A stretch of 36,998 nucleotides of DNA from an uncultured Bacteroidales bacterium (GTDB lineage Bacteria; Bacteroidota; Bacteroidia; Bacteroidales; Bacteroidaceae): contig CACZXN010000028.1 in NCBI GenBank assembly GCA_902785075.1, positions 1 to 36,998 on the forward strand, written 5' to 3'. The notes beneath the pieces were generated by a model. That model was not told the origin of the DNA. It was given only the letters and a program-made list of their open reading frames with translations, and did no database searches. Positions 1 through 6,970 of this stretch are shown one piece after another; position 1 is the stretch's first letter, and each line of letters opens with the position of its first letter. The translations under genes and the position numbers were made by a program.

Positions 1-1117
1 GCATGTGAGAGCACTGTGCATTCACCTTCAGCGGTTTGCCGTTGAGGTAGAACACGTTGTCGCGCATCTCCGTCTCCTTGAATCCTACGTCCTGTCGTGC
101 ATCCTCTGGCGTGTTTTCAGATAATCGCTTGCCCGTGGCGGCATCCACGAGGTACATTTTGAGGTCATACAGATTTGGCGTCTCTGCCGTCCATTTCAAG
201 GGGTTGCTGATATGCTGGTTCATATTCAGCGTCAATATGGTGCTGCCGTTAAATGTAGCTGGCTGGCTTTCCAGTCGGGCCACTTCTTTGCCGTTGGCAC
301 CAGTCAACACGGCCTGCACCTTGAGAGGTGTCGTTACAGGCTGCGCGTCATAGCTTCGGACGGTTACTTCGATGTTCAGGTCTGCATCGCGGTAATCGCG
401 GTCAAGATCAGTGGTCACATACCAGTCGAACAGTCGGGTCTTGGGCGTGGCATAGAGCCATACATCGTCGAAGATGCCGGCCAACCGCCAGTAGTCCTGT
501 CCTTCGAGGTAGAAGCCGTCGCTGTATTTCACGACCTTCATGGCCAGCGTGTTGCGCCCTTTCTTCAGAAAGCGTGTGATGTTGTACTCGGCAGGCTCCT
601 GAGCACCCTCGTTGTAGCCCACCTCCTGTCCGTTGATCCATAGAAACGATGCCGACGCCACCTTCTCGAAGCGCAGGAACACCTCCTCGCCGCTCCATTC
701 GGCGGGAACGTTGAATGTGGTGCGGTAGGCGCCCGTGGGGTTGTAGTCGTGCGGGGTCATCGGCGGGTCGGCGCTGAAAGGTGCGGCGACGTTGCGGAAC
801 AGCGCGTCGCCGTAGCCTCTCATCTCCCAGTTCGACGGCACATCAATGTTGGCCCACTTTGCGTCGGAGAATTTCTCGTCGAAGAATTTGGCGGGAATTT
901 CCTGAGGCGTGTTGGCGTAGTAGAACTTCCACTGGCCGTTGAGCAGGATGTGATGCCCCGGAATGTAGTACGCGCGGCTTTCCTCCTGTCCGTATTCAAA
1001 CACATCGAGGTTCTCGATGAAGTGATAGATGTTGTCAAACCCTATGGTCTGATCTGTCTGTGCGGATGCTGCCATCATGGCGGGTATCATCAGCAAGGTT
1101 GTGAATAGCTTTTTCAT
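1..1117 (-). CDS. Glycoside hydrolase family 2 (beta-galactosidase-like), N-terminal part
   Basis: The start is ATG at 1117 and the frame stays open to the window edge, giving the first 372 residues. Residues 1-19 form a signal peptide (MKKLFTTLLMIPAMMAASA, cleavage before QTDQ), so the enzyme is exported, probably to the periplasm. Next comes a GH2 sugar-binding jelly roll: the segments LNGQWKFYYA, VPSNWEMRGYGDALFRN and LRFEKVASASFLWINGQEVGY are typical of bacterial beta-galactosidases. An Ig-like sandwich follows, and the window cuts the protein just after FYLNGKPLKVNAQCSHM, which is the entry to the catalytic TIM barrel. The acid/base and nucleophile glutamates lie outside the window, so the exact substrate (beta-galactoside, beta-glucuronide or other) cannot be fixed. 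It is the last visible gene of a minus-strand cluster, 25 bp after the ferritin-like gene, and may be co-transcribed with it. Confidence 0.88.
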   Translation of the reverse strand, partial: MKKLFTTLLMIPAMMAASAQTDQTIGFDNIYHFIENLDVFEYGQEESRAYYIPGHHILLNGQWKFYYANTPQEIPAKFFDEKFSDAKWANIDVPSNWEMRGYGDALFRNVAAPFSADPPMTPHDYNPTGAYRTTFNVPAEWSGEEVFLRFEKVASASFLWINGQEVGYNEGAQEPAEYNITRFLKKGRNTLAMKVVKYSDGFYLEGQDYWRLAGIFDDVWLYATPKTRLFDWYVTTDLDRDYRDADLNIEVTVRSYDAQPVTTPLKVQAVLTGANGKEVARLESQPATFNGSTILTLNMNQHISNPLKWTAETPNLYDLKMYLVDAATGKRLSENTPEDARQDVGFKETEMRDNVFYLNGKPLKVNAQCSHM

Positions 1118-1142
1118 GAATTCAATTATTATTCTTTTGACA

Positions 1143-1556
1143 TTATAAGTATGCAGAAACTATATCACCATGGCGCTTTTCGTCATTCTTAACGCTTTCC
1201 AGCTCAGGGAAATCAGTTATGAGGTGTTCATATTGCGCTGCTGCCTTGTACTCCCCTTTGGCAATCAGTTTATATAGCCGTTTCTTTCCCAATACCCGAT
1301 AAAGAAGAGGTATAATAATGGCCATGGTTTTCTTTGGCTTTAAAGCTTGTTTTGTGTAGGCATGGAAAACACTGGCATGTCGTCCTTCTTCCCTTGCAAG
1401 TTGGAGGAAGGCCTCACGTTCCCTTTCTGCTTTGACAACTTTTGCCAGTCTCTGGTACATCAGCAAGGCATTCAGTTCTCCCTGCTGACTAAGTAATAGT
1501 TTCTTGCGATGCGAAGCGACCTTTGTGTCGTGTGCTTTGAATTGCTCTTGAGTCAT
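1143..1556 (-). CDS. Ferritin-like / rubrerythrin-type diiron protein
   Basis: This 137-residue, mostly helical protein has the spacing of a four-helix diiron site. E27 lies in helix 1 (QGELNALLMYQRLA), E57-x-x-H60 in helix 2 (REEGRHASVF), E102 or E110 in helix 3, and E126-x-x-H129 in helix 4 (NDEKRHGDIV). This is the pattern of the ferritin-like superfamily, as in rubrerythrin or VIT-associated domains. There is no C-terminal rubredoxin CxxC module and no signal peptide, so it is a short cytoplasmic form. A role in peroxide handling or iron binding is inference from the family. It starts 7 bp after the SDR gene and is probably the third gene of a DUF3795-SDR-ferritin transcript. Confidence 0.75.
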   Translation of the reverse strand: MTQEQFKAHDTKVASHRKKLLLSQQGELNALLMYQRLAKVVKAEREREAFLQLAREEGRHASVFHAYTKQALKPKKTMAIIIPLLYRVLGKKRLYKLIAKGEYKAAAQYEHLITDFPELESVKNDEKRHGDIVSAYL

Positions 1557-1563
1557 AGTTATT

Positions 1564-2274
1564 TTATTTTGTTTTTAGTGTCCAACCATTATCGTTATGA
1601 TATATCATCTGTCTGGTCATGCCGCCATCGATACAGATGTTCTCACCCGTGATGAAACCAGCCTTGTCAGAGCAGAGATAGAGCACCATATTGGCAATAT
1701 CCAATGGATTGCCAACACGTCCTGCCGGCTGTTGAATGGCATCGGGGCCTTCATATATGGTGTAGGCTGTGTCAATCCAACCAGGTGAGATGCTGTTTAC
1801 ACGCACCTTACCAGCGAGACTGACAGCCAACGCGTGTGTCAGAGCCGTAATGCCACCTTTTGCTGCCGTATAGCTTTCCGTCTGTGGCTGACTCATACGA
1901 TCACGTGAGGAAGATATATTGACAATTGCTGCACCTTCTGCGAAGTAAGGAGCAAAGAGTTTCGTGAGATAGAACGGAGCCGTCACGCCAACACTCAGGG
2001 CATATTGGAACTCTTCATAACTGCACTCGTCAATGCCCTTCATTAGTGGCAGAGCATTGTTGATGAGATAATCCACATGTCCATGCTGGGTAATTACTTC
2101 CTTAGCAAACTGCTCCAACACCTGTTTGTCAGTAAGGTCACCCACGAAGTGCTCACCCTGCTGTTTATCGATTACGCAAACAGTGGCTCCTACTTTCTCA
2201 AATTCTTCTGCAATACATCTTCCGATGCCTTGCGCACCACCTGTGACGATTACTATTTTATTTTTGAAATCCAT
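1564..2274 (-). CDS. Short-chain dehydrogenase/reductase (SDR) family oxidoreductase
   Basis: This is a classical SDR of 236 residues. The cofactor-binding motif TGGAQGIG is at 11-18, NNA at 72-74, and the catalytic set has serine in NISSS (119-123) with Y135 and K139 (YTAAK). The C-terminal GENICIDGG motif is typical of the FabG-like branch. It should reduce or oxidise a carbonyl/alcohol with NAD(P); the substrate is not readable. The start ATG at 2274 gives MDFKNKIVIVTGG. A heavily deleted paralogue with the same start (MDFKNK) and nearly the same C-terminal coding sequence lies at 5626-5712, so the gene was once present twice in this cluster. It lies 27 bp after the DUF3795 gene. Confidence 0.9.
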   Translation of the reverse strand: MDFKNKIVIVTGGAQGIGRCIAEEFEKVGATVCVIDKQQGEHFVGDLTDKQVLEQFAKEVITQHGHVDYLINNALPLMKGIDECSYEEFQYALSVGVTAPFYLTKLFAPYFAEGAAIVNISSSRDRMSQPQTESYTAAKGGITALTHALAVSLAGKVRVNSISPGWIDTAYTIYEGPDAIQQPAGRVGNPLDIANMVLYLCSDKAGFITGENICIDGGMTRQMIYHNDNGWTLKTK

Positions 2275-2301
2275 ATTTGTATCTGTTCGTTAAATTGGAA
2301 T

Positions 2302-3009
2302 TTACTTCAGAAGATTCTCTTTCGCCTGAGGATTATTCTGCCAAATCGCGGTGACTTTCGGACAGCAGTCTTTCTCTGGACAGCTGCCACATGTCTCCAT
2401 TTTCTTTGTCACAGCACATTTGCGAATCTCGCACAACGAGCTGCAGAATACGGTCTTAGCACCATTCATACGGCAACCCTCGCAGTTGATATGTTCTGGA
2501 AGGATTGATGCATGATTCAACTCAGACCATAGTTTGGCTGTTTTTTCTCGAAGAGACTGATCATTATTCTTTGTGGCAATATAGGCATCGCACCTCTCGC
2601 AGTCAAGCCCACAGATGCCAATCAATCTTTTCATTTCAGCTGCTCTGGATATCCGGAAAGTACAACGATCACCCCCTCTGAGAATCGTGTTAACAATCTG
2701 AAGATCAAATTTGCTATTCGGCTCTAGTTGTGACAGAATAAATAAAATGCTTTGGCGCGAACACTCGCATTGTTCTGGACAACTTCTCATTCCACATTTA
2801 ACTTTAGGGCACGAACATTCCAAATAACTCAGTTCATATACCTCCCCAGGAACGATAACTTCACCTGTATAGGAGTTGTTATTATACGCTTCAGTATAAA
2901 TTCTGTCAAAATCCCCGTTATAATTGTCATATATTCGTTTATGCATCGGGAGAACAGAATCTTTAACGCATTCTATTGCTTCTTCTCGGTAATTTATTTC
3001 TTTATTCAT
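2302..3009 (-). CDS. Cysteine-rich protein with C-terminal DUF3795 domain
   Basis: The protein has 235 residues and at least twenty cysteines. Residues 128-235 match the DUF3795 pattern: IGICGLDCERCDAYIAT, then INCEGC, FCSSLCEIRKC and CGSCPEKDCCP, a likely metal or Fe-S binding domain of unknown function. Residues 1-125 form a separate unit with its own cluster (ECSCPKVKC, SCPEQCECS) followed by GGDRCTFRI. That ending resembles families related to L-2-amino-thiazoline-4-carboxylate hydrolase or 4-vinyl reductase, but this is a weak resemblance. No signal peptide is seen. The start ATG at 3009 has a TAAATTTG promoter box 44 bp upstream. It is the first gene of a short transcript with the SDR and ferritin-like genes, which hints at redox or metal chemistry; that is inference. 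Confidence 0.7.
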   Translation of the reverse strand: MNKEINYREEAIECVKDSVLPMHKRIYDNYNGDFDRIYTEAYNNNSYTGEVIVPGEVYELSYLECSCPKVKCGMRSCPEQCECSRQSILFILSQLEPNSKFDLQIVNTILRGGDRCTFRISRAAEMKRLIGICGLDCERCDAYIATKNNDQSLREKTAKLWSELNHASILPEHINCEGCRMNGAKTVFCSSLCEIRKCAVTKKMETCGSCPEKDCCPKVTAIWQNNPQAKENLLK

Positions 3010-3052
3010 GATTCTTTCTTTACAATTCAGTGCTAATTACGATTTTTGTACG

Positions 3053-3060
3053 CAAATTTA
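3053..3060 (-). promoter_or_regulatory. Bacteroidetes -7 box upstream of the DUF3795 gene
   Basis: On the minus strand the sequence reads TAAATTTG, a match to TAnnTTTG. It lies between the stop of the acyltransferase gene (3078) and the ATG at 3009. No clear TTTG is found 19-21 bp further upstream, so only the -7 element supports it. Confidence 0.4.
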
Positions 3061-3077
3061 GATTAAAAATTCCTGAT

Positions 3078-4397
3078 TTATCTATCAATTAGCGTATATT
3101 CATTCTTGGCTTCCTCATCAGTCGCTTCAGGTTCCTTTATCCAGCCACCACGATAATCAGCAATGGGCGCTATCTGCAGTGGATGACGGTCAGTAATCTC
3201 GTAAGTCAGCCCCTGCTGATGAAGCTCGTCAAGGAATGTATCAAGATAGACATCGGTCGTAAACCGCTGCATGAAACTGATGCAGAAAATGCCAGCGGCA
3301 GCACTGACTTCCACCACAATCATATAGGCAGAGTCGGTCTCTGTGCACATCTCCCTTACGTACTGTTCGGCTGCACCCAGACGGGCCTTCCCCACATAAC
3401 TGAACATACACGAACCGTACTGCTGACTCAGTTGGTTTGTCGGAGCAAAGGCCTGATAGCGGGCTTCAAGCGTGGGCAGCGCCTCCACTCTGTCCATTCT
3501 GCCCTGTGGATATGTCTGCTCCTTCACCATCTTACGGAATGCGGCTACCTGCGCTTCGAAATTTTCACCCTGTATGTCTTGCCCAAACGAAAGGAACAGT
3601 CCGCCGACTTGCGAATGATGTGCCGCATCGGTTCCAAGGGTGTGCCTCAGATCTACCGCTACGGTAACGGTTGGTGCCAGAGGCGCACTCTCTGGATGCA
3701 GACGGGCGATGGCTCTTGCAAGGAGCAGAGACAGGAAAGAGGTTGGCGTGGCACCGCAGGCGCGTACACGCTTCATCATCTGTTCCTCAGAGATACGTAT
3801 CTGCACCACTTCCTTCTTATCAGCAAGGGGTACGACGGCATCAGTAGCCAGATTGATGACTGGGGGACGTTCAGGCAGCTGATGCGGATGAATGCTCGCA
3901 GGTCTTTGTAGTGTGGCGGGATCAGTCCATTCTGCCTCGTCGATGATGTCACCTGCCACCCAGACTCCTGCAGGGTCTAATTCATTATCGTAGCGTCGGC
4001 GGCAGTATTCATAGAACAATGTCCGAAGAATGCGATAAGCGGCAGTTCCATCGATGAGCGCATGAAAGAAATCCAGGGCCACACAGTCATTCCACCACGC
4101 GAAAGCCATCAGATGCTCGTTGGCTTCTTCACTGCACAAACATACCGGCTGACGGCTGTTGGTTACTTTCCAGGGCAGTGGATTGTCATGGTAAACATAA
4201 TGTTCGCTGCCGTCAGCATCGCATTCGACACCGAGTTTTACGCAGAGGTAGGGGTATCTCGTCTGTGCTGCTGCCACTGCTTCTTCGAGCAGATGCCCGT
4301 CCACGTCATCCCTCATCTGCAGGATGATGCGCACTGTCATAGGGTACTCGTCATCAGCCCTGTTCAAGTAGAAACGCTCAATATATAATCTTTTCAT
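3078..4397 (-). CDS. Condensation-type acyltransferase (alcohol acetyltransferase / WES-like fold)
   Basis: With the ATG at 4397 the protein has 439 residues and starts MKRLYIERFYLNR. A longer reading would begin at a TTG 21 bp upstream, 3 nt after the GNAT stop; the ATG is preferred. The active-site motif HxxxDG is clear (FFHALIDGTAAYRIL, His at residue 112, Asp at 116), with the family's second half-domain and a floor-loop-like stretch near SYVGKARLG. This is the fold of chloramphenicol acetyltransferase, NRPS condensation domains, PapA proteins and yeast alcohol acetyltransferases, which join an acyl thioester to an alcohol or amine. No carrier protein or NRPS module is nearby, so it acts as a stand-alone enzyme; the acceptor is unknown. 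It sits in a minus-strand cluster downstream of MBL and GNAT genes. Confidence 0.72.
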   Translation of the reverse strand: MKRLYIERFYLNRADDEYPMTVRIILQMRDDVDGHLLEEAVAAAQTRYPYLCVKLGVECDADGSEHYVYHDNPLPWKVTNSRQPVCLCSEEANEHLMAFAWWNDCVALDFFHALIDGTAAYRILRTLFYEYCRRRYDNELDPAGVWVAGDIIDEAEWTDPATLQRPASIHPHQLPERPPVINLATDAVVPLADKKEVVQIRISEEQMMKRVRACGATPTSFLSLLLARAIARLHPESAPLAPTVTVAVDLRHTLGTDAAHHSQVGGLFLSFGQDIQGENFEAQVAAFRKMVKEQTYPQGRMDRVEALPTLEARYQAFAPTNQLSQQYGSCMFSYVGKARLGAAEQYVREMCTETDSAYMIVVEVSAAAGIFCISFMQRFTTDVYLDTFLDELHQQGLTYEITDRHPLQIAPIADYRGGWIKEPEATDEEAKNEYTLIDR

Positions 4398-4421
4398 CTG
4401 TCGGTTTGGATTTGCCAAGGT

Positions 4422-4802
4422 CTATTTGCTTTGTCTGAACAGCCAGTCGCGTACTGCGGCAATCTTGTAGCCGTAGTCGAACGATGCCATGTGCTCCATG
4501 CCCTTACTATGTACCTCGGGATTGACAAAGAGGATTTCCAGTTCGCCTTTCGCATGCTGCTGGTCAATCTGAAGAATCAGTCCGCCCACCACTTTCCCGT
4601 CACAGACGATGCGGTAGGTCTCTGCCCGTTCTTCGTTCATGCTGCGCTCGATGGTCTTCCTCGAAATGACCTCTTCGCCTTCTTCCATGCGATTATCGCG
4701 CATGCCTTCCTGCGCTCCATACTTGAATGCCCGTTGATTGTCGAGGATAAACTGTTCTTTATCATCGGGAGTGATTGATACTAAGCTGATGTTGTCTGTC
4801 AT
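4422..4802 (-). CDS. Truncated GNAT acetyltransferase with a foreign C-terminal tail (probable deletion fusion)
   Basis: Residues 1-101 read as a GNAT N-acetyltransferase: an N-terminal strand (ISLVSITPDDKEQFI), the central strand YRIVCDGKVVGGLIL, then GELEILFVNPEVHSKG, which is the beta4 strand and the start of the acetyl-CoA binding loop. Here the family needs (Q/R)xxGx(G/A) and about 45 more residues. Instead the protein runs MEHMASFDYGYKIAAVRDWLF and stops at 126. That tail looks like the end of an alpha/beta-hydrolase esterase, where a catalytic His in a GxxH context is followed by an AY or GY segment and a final DWLFxQ. The likely history is a deletion joining a GNAT gene to a downstream esterase gene; this is inference. 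The product should not bind acetyl-CoA normally. It begins 3 bp after the MBL gene stop. Confidence 0.6.
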   Translation of the reverse strand: MTDNISLVSITPDDKEQFILDNQRAFKYGAQEGMRDNRMEEGEEVISRKTIERSMNEERAETYRIVCDGKVVGGLILQIDQQHAKGELEILFVNPEVHSKGMEHMASFDYGYKIAAVRDWLFRQSK

Positions 4803-4805
4803 ATT

Positions 4806-5594
4806 TCAAATTGTAGTTCCGCATGAGAACGGATGTATCTTGTCCCCCATCACGCCTTGCATAATAGCAAAAGCTGCGTCACCTGTGCAATGACTGGTGT
4901 AGAACTGAGTCTGTGGATAGGCTTCCGTCAGTTTGTGTGAAAGTTCTGTAAGCTTGGATTCGCTCTCATGATCGTCGAGCAGATGAAATCCTCCGACAAC
5001 CATTTTTACCGGAAACGGGCATGCAGCAAGGATGTTTTCCAACCCGCTATGAGCACATCCTGTAAACAACAAACCATTTGTGTACAGAGCCAGCTCGTGA
5101 CGGAAATCATCTTGAACGAACTGCCCCTGCATATCTTGAACGAAAAGATGCTGATTTCCTTCAGGTATGGGATGAATCTGAGGTATGTGCGCCATGACAT
5201 AGATATCATCGCAAATGCGTCCACTATGCTCAATCGGCAGCATTCGCTCTTCGGGTATGTTCGGCCATTCGGTGGTAATGCTGTGCAGATAGCGGCGATT
5301 AGAATAAAACTTTCCGCTGATGGCATCAAGAGAGACTATCACCTTTGCCTTCTTGTTGATTTCCATGAAATGCTTTAGGCCTCCTGCATGGTCGCTATGT
5401 CCGTGAGAGACAAACACATAGTCAACCCTGCTGAGGTCTTTCCCTAATCGCTCCGCATTACGAATCAGCACATCGCTGGCACCCGTATCGAGCAAGATGC
5501 TATGCTTCTTCGTTTCGAGAAGGATTGAAAGGCCGTGCTCCGTTTCGAAAGCAGGGTCGATAGTCCTGTTGTCTGATAATACCGTCCATCTCAT
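4806..5594 (-). CDS. MBL-fold metallo-hydrolase (COG1237 type)
   Basis: This 262-residue protein has the metallo-beta-lactamase metal motif HxHxDH at 64-69 (SHGHSDHAGGL), a third ligand region at H182 (FTGCAHSGLEN), and a GGFHLLDD motif around H204. This set fits COG1237, the branch annotated as 7,8-dihydropterin-6-methyl-4-(beta-D-ribofuranosyl)-aminobenzene-phosphate synthase-like metal-dependent hydrolases. In bacteria the true substrate is usually unknown. There is no signal peptide. The start ATG at 5594 gives MRWTVLSDNRT. It lies 31 bp downstream of a deleted SDR remnant and directly upstream of the damaged GNAT gene. Confidence 0.82.
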   Translation of the reverse strand: MRWTVLSDNRTIDPAFETEHGLSILLETKKHSILLDTGASDVLIRNAERLGKDLSRVDYVFVSHGHSDHAGGLKHFMEINKKAKVIVSLDAISGKFYSNRRYLHSITTEWPNIPEERMLPIEHSGRICDDIYVMAHIPQIHPIPEGNQHLFVQDMQGQFVQDDFRHELALYTNGLLFTGCAHSGLENILAACPFPVKMVVGGFHLLDDHESESKLTELSHKLTEAYPQTQFYTSHCTGDAAFAIMQGVMGDKIHPFSCGTTI

Positions 5595-5625
5595 ACACGC
5601 CTATCTTTCTTACGCTCCCATTACT

Positions 5626-5712
5626 TCAGGTTAGCTTCCAACCATCATCGCCATGATAAATCATCTGTCACAACGGCAACTTTATTCTTGAAATCCATGT
5701 TTCCATCTGTTT
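5626..5712 (-). pseudogene. Remnant of a second SDR gene: both ends kept, about 650 bp of the middle deleted
   Basis: Reading the minus strand from ATG 5698, the first codons give MDFKNKVAVVT, matching the start of the intact SDR gene (MDFKNKIVIVT). The sequence then jumps straight to the family's C-terminal coding end, QMIYHGDDGWKLT then stop at 5626, matching QMIYHNDNGWTLKTK. The leader upstream of the ATG is also alike in both copies (the string tctgtt, on the plus strand, before a shared pattern). In the intact gene GACAG occurs at both points (before GTGG near codon 12 and before ATGA near the end), and exactly one GACAG remains at the junction. The join is out of frame, so only a 17-codon ORF is left. 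Confidence 0.85.
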
Positions 5713-5770
5713 GCTAACCCATCTCCTACTTGCCGTTTTTGGGGAAGAATGTTCAAACAGCAATCCGTCC

Positions 5771-6337
5771 CTACTCTTCTGATTGATAATACGTTTCGTA
5801 ACATTCATCGTAGAGAGTCTCAAGCGCATCCATGATTACTTCACCGTCTTTGATGAATGCTTTTACACGTTTCTTTCCACGCCAGCCCTGATCATAGAAC
5901 TCATAGGTGAACCAACCATCACCAGCCCACTCCACACTGATGACATTGTTAAGGTTATCGCTATCGGGCTTACCATCCTGAGCACTCGTTCGGAAATCCC
6001 ACACAGCATAAGCCACACCTTCATGATCGTATTCATAATCATTTTCAAGCATGGTCAGCAGAGACTCACTGCAATGGTTTCTCAAGAAGTCATAATCACT
6101 ATACAAATCATCATTGTACATGTCGGTCAAAAATTTAATGATTACCCGTTGCTCATCCTCAGTCGGCTGTTCAGCCACAATCGCTTTAACCGTACACGTA
6201 TCTACACAGGCAGAATCCTTAGATTCCGCGTTGTTTGAGTTCTTGTCTGTATTGCCGTTTCCAAACACACAACCTGTAATTACAGAAATTACCAAACACG
6301 CAACCATCAGTTGCAAATTTTTCCACATCTTTTTCAT
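5771..6337 (-). CDS. Small lipoprotein, DUF3828-like
   Basis: The ATG at 6337 gives 188 residues starting MKKMWKNLQLMVACLV. A TTG 6 nt upstream is in frame but less likely. A lipoprotein signal peptide ends in the lipobox VITGC, with Cys23 as lipid anchor, followed by a polar, Asn-rich linker. The mature part (EDEQRVIIKFLTDMYND, DYDFLRNHCSESLL, GWFTYEFYDQGWRGKKRVK) is acidic and mixed alpha/beta. It resembles the DUF3828 / NTF2-like group of Bacteroidetes lipoproteins that end in a strand-rich sheet; the function is unknown. A good promoter stands directly upstream. It is the first gene of the minus-strand accessory cluster. Confidence 0.72.
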   Translation of the reverse strand: MKKMWKNLQLMVACLVISVITGCVFGNGNTDKNSNNAESKDSACVDTCTVKAIVAEQPTEDEQRVIIKFLTDMYNDDLYSDYDFLRNHCSESLLTMLENDYEYDHEGVAYAVWDFRTSAQDGKPDSDNLNNVISVEWAGDGWFTYEFYDQGWRGKKRVKAFIKDGEVIMDALETLYDECYETYYQSEE

Positions 6338-6377
6338 ATTCAAATACTTAATATTGATACATTATTAATTATCGATA

Positions 6378-6408
6378 CAAAGATACAACTTTTTTCTGAT
6401 TCCACAAA
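6378..6408 (-). promoter_or_regulatory. Promoter of the lipoprotein gene
   Basis: On the minus strand TTTG (6405-6408) is followed after exactly 19 bp by TATCTTTG (6378-6385). Both elements and their spacing match the Bacteroidetes primary-sigma consensus. The ATG is 40 bp downstream of the -7 box. Confidence 0.75.
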
Positions 6409-6625
6409 ATTTTTCACTTTGTTTTTGTAATTACCTAATAATGATATTTCATTTTAGAGTTTACATGTAATTTACCACTTGATAATACAAAACGGCTGTT
6501 TTTGCTAAAATCTGCTGTTTTGATGACAAATTCAAAATTCCACATGATCACATTGTTACATAACAATTTAACATTTTATGTAAAAATAATTAATGATTTA
6601 TTCATAGATGGCAGTTTAATTGCCG

Positions 6626-6633
6626 TATCTTTG
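6626..6633 (+). promoter_or_regulatory. Bacteroidetes -7 box in front of a gene-free structured stretch
   Basis: TATCTTTG matches TAnnTTTG exactly and is followed by GCACC, as is common. There is no good TTTG 19-21 bp upstream. It would start a plus-strand transcript near 6639, well before hisH, which has its own box at 7044. Confidence 0.5.
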
Positions 6634-6870
6634 CACCTTGAAAATTAAACAAAATTTTTGCAGCCCCTAAGGGTAACAAAAATTCCCCTTAAGGGAAACA
6701 AAAATTAGACCTAGATGGCGAAAGCTGGCAATCAGAATCGGAACCAGAAAACAAGGTGCGAAAATCGGAAGTTACACTCCGCTTACACATTCCTCCACCG
6801 CAAGCGGTTCCCCACTCTAGCTTAGGGGAGGAAAACAGATCCCTACCCCCATTTAAGGTGAGATACTAAG
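6634..6870 (+). ncRNA. Candidate small RNA or leader (possible 36-codon ORF inside)
   Basis: No recognised gene lies here. The stretch follows a TATCTTTG box and has RNA-like features. GCACCTTG (6633-6640) is fully complementary to CAAGGTGC (6752-6759). CCCTTAAGGG is self-complementary near 6686. CCG-CAAG-CGG forms a hairpin at 6798-6807. CCCC near 6811 can pair with GGGG near 6825. Alternatively ATG 6715 opens a basic 36-codon ORF beginning MAKAGNQNRNQK and ending FPTLA, stop at 6823-6825. It does not contain the signatures of RNase P RNA, tmRNA or SRP RNA that I would recognise. A Bacteroidales 6S-like RNA is a possibility I cannot test here. No clear terminator follows. Confidence 0.35.
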
Positions 6871-6892
6871 AACAGAGAGCGAAAATCGAATA

Positions 6893-6948
6893 ATAATCAA
6901 ATCGTAAATCAATAGTCAATCGTCAATTGTCAAATCGTAAATCAATAG
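6893..6948 (+). repeat. Degenerate tandem repeat with a 19-bp direct repeat
   Basis: The 19-bp string tcaaatcgtaaatcaatag occurs at 6897-6915 and again at 6930-6948. Between and around them are 7-bp variants such as AGTCAAT, CGTCAAT and TGTCAAA (6914-6934). The rest of the gap 6409-6625 is A/T-rich and shows nothing else. Confidence 0.75.
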
Positions 6949-6970
6949 CCTCTATCCCTTACCGCGAACA

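Noticed and set aside
3183-3911. A 242-codon plus-strand frame over the acyltransferase gene
   Set aside because: It is the complement of a protein with a clear HxxxDG motif and shows no domain of its own.
4398-4418. TTG start for the acyltransferase
   Set aside because: It lies only 3 nt after the previous stop; ATG 4397 gives a better family-like start.
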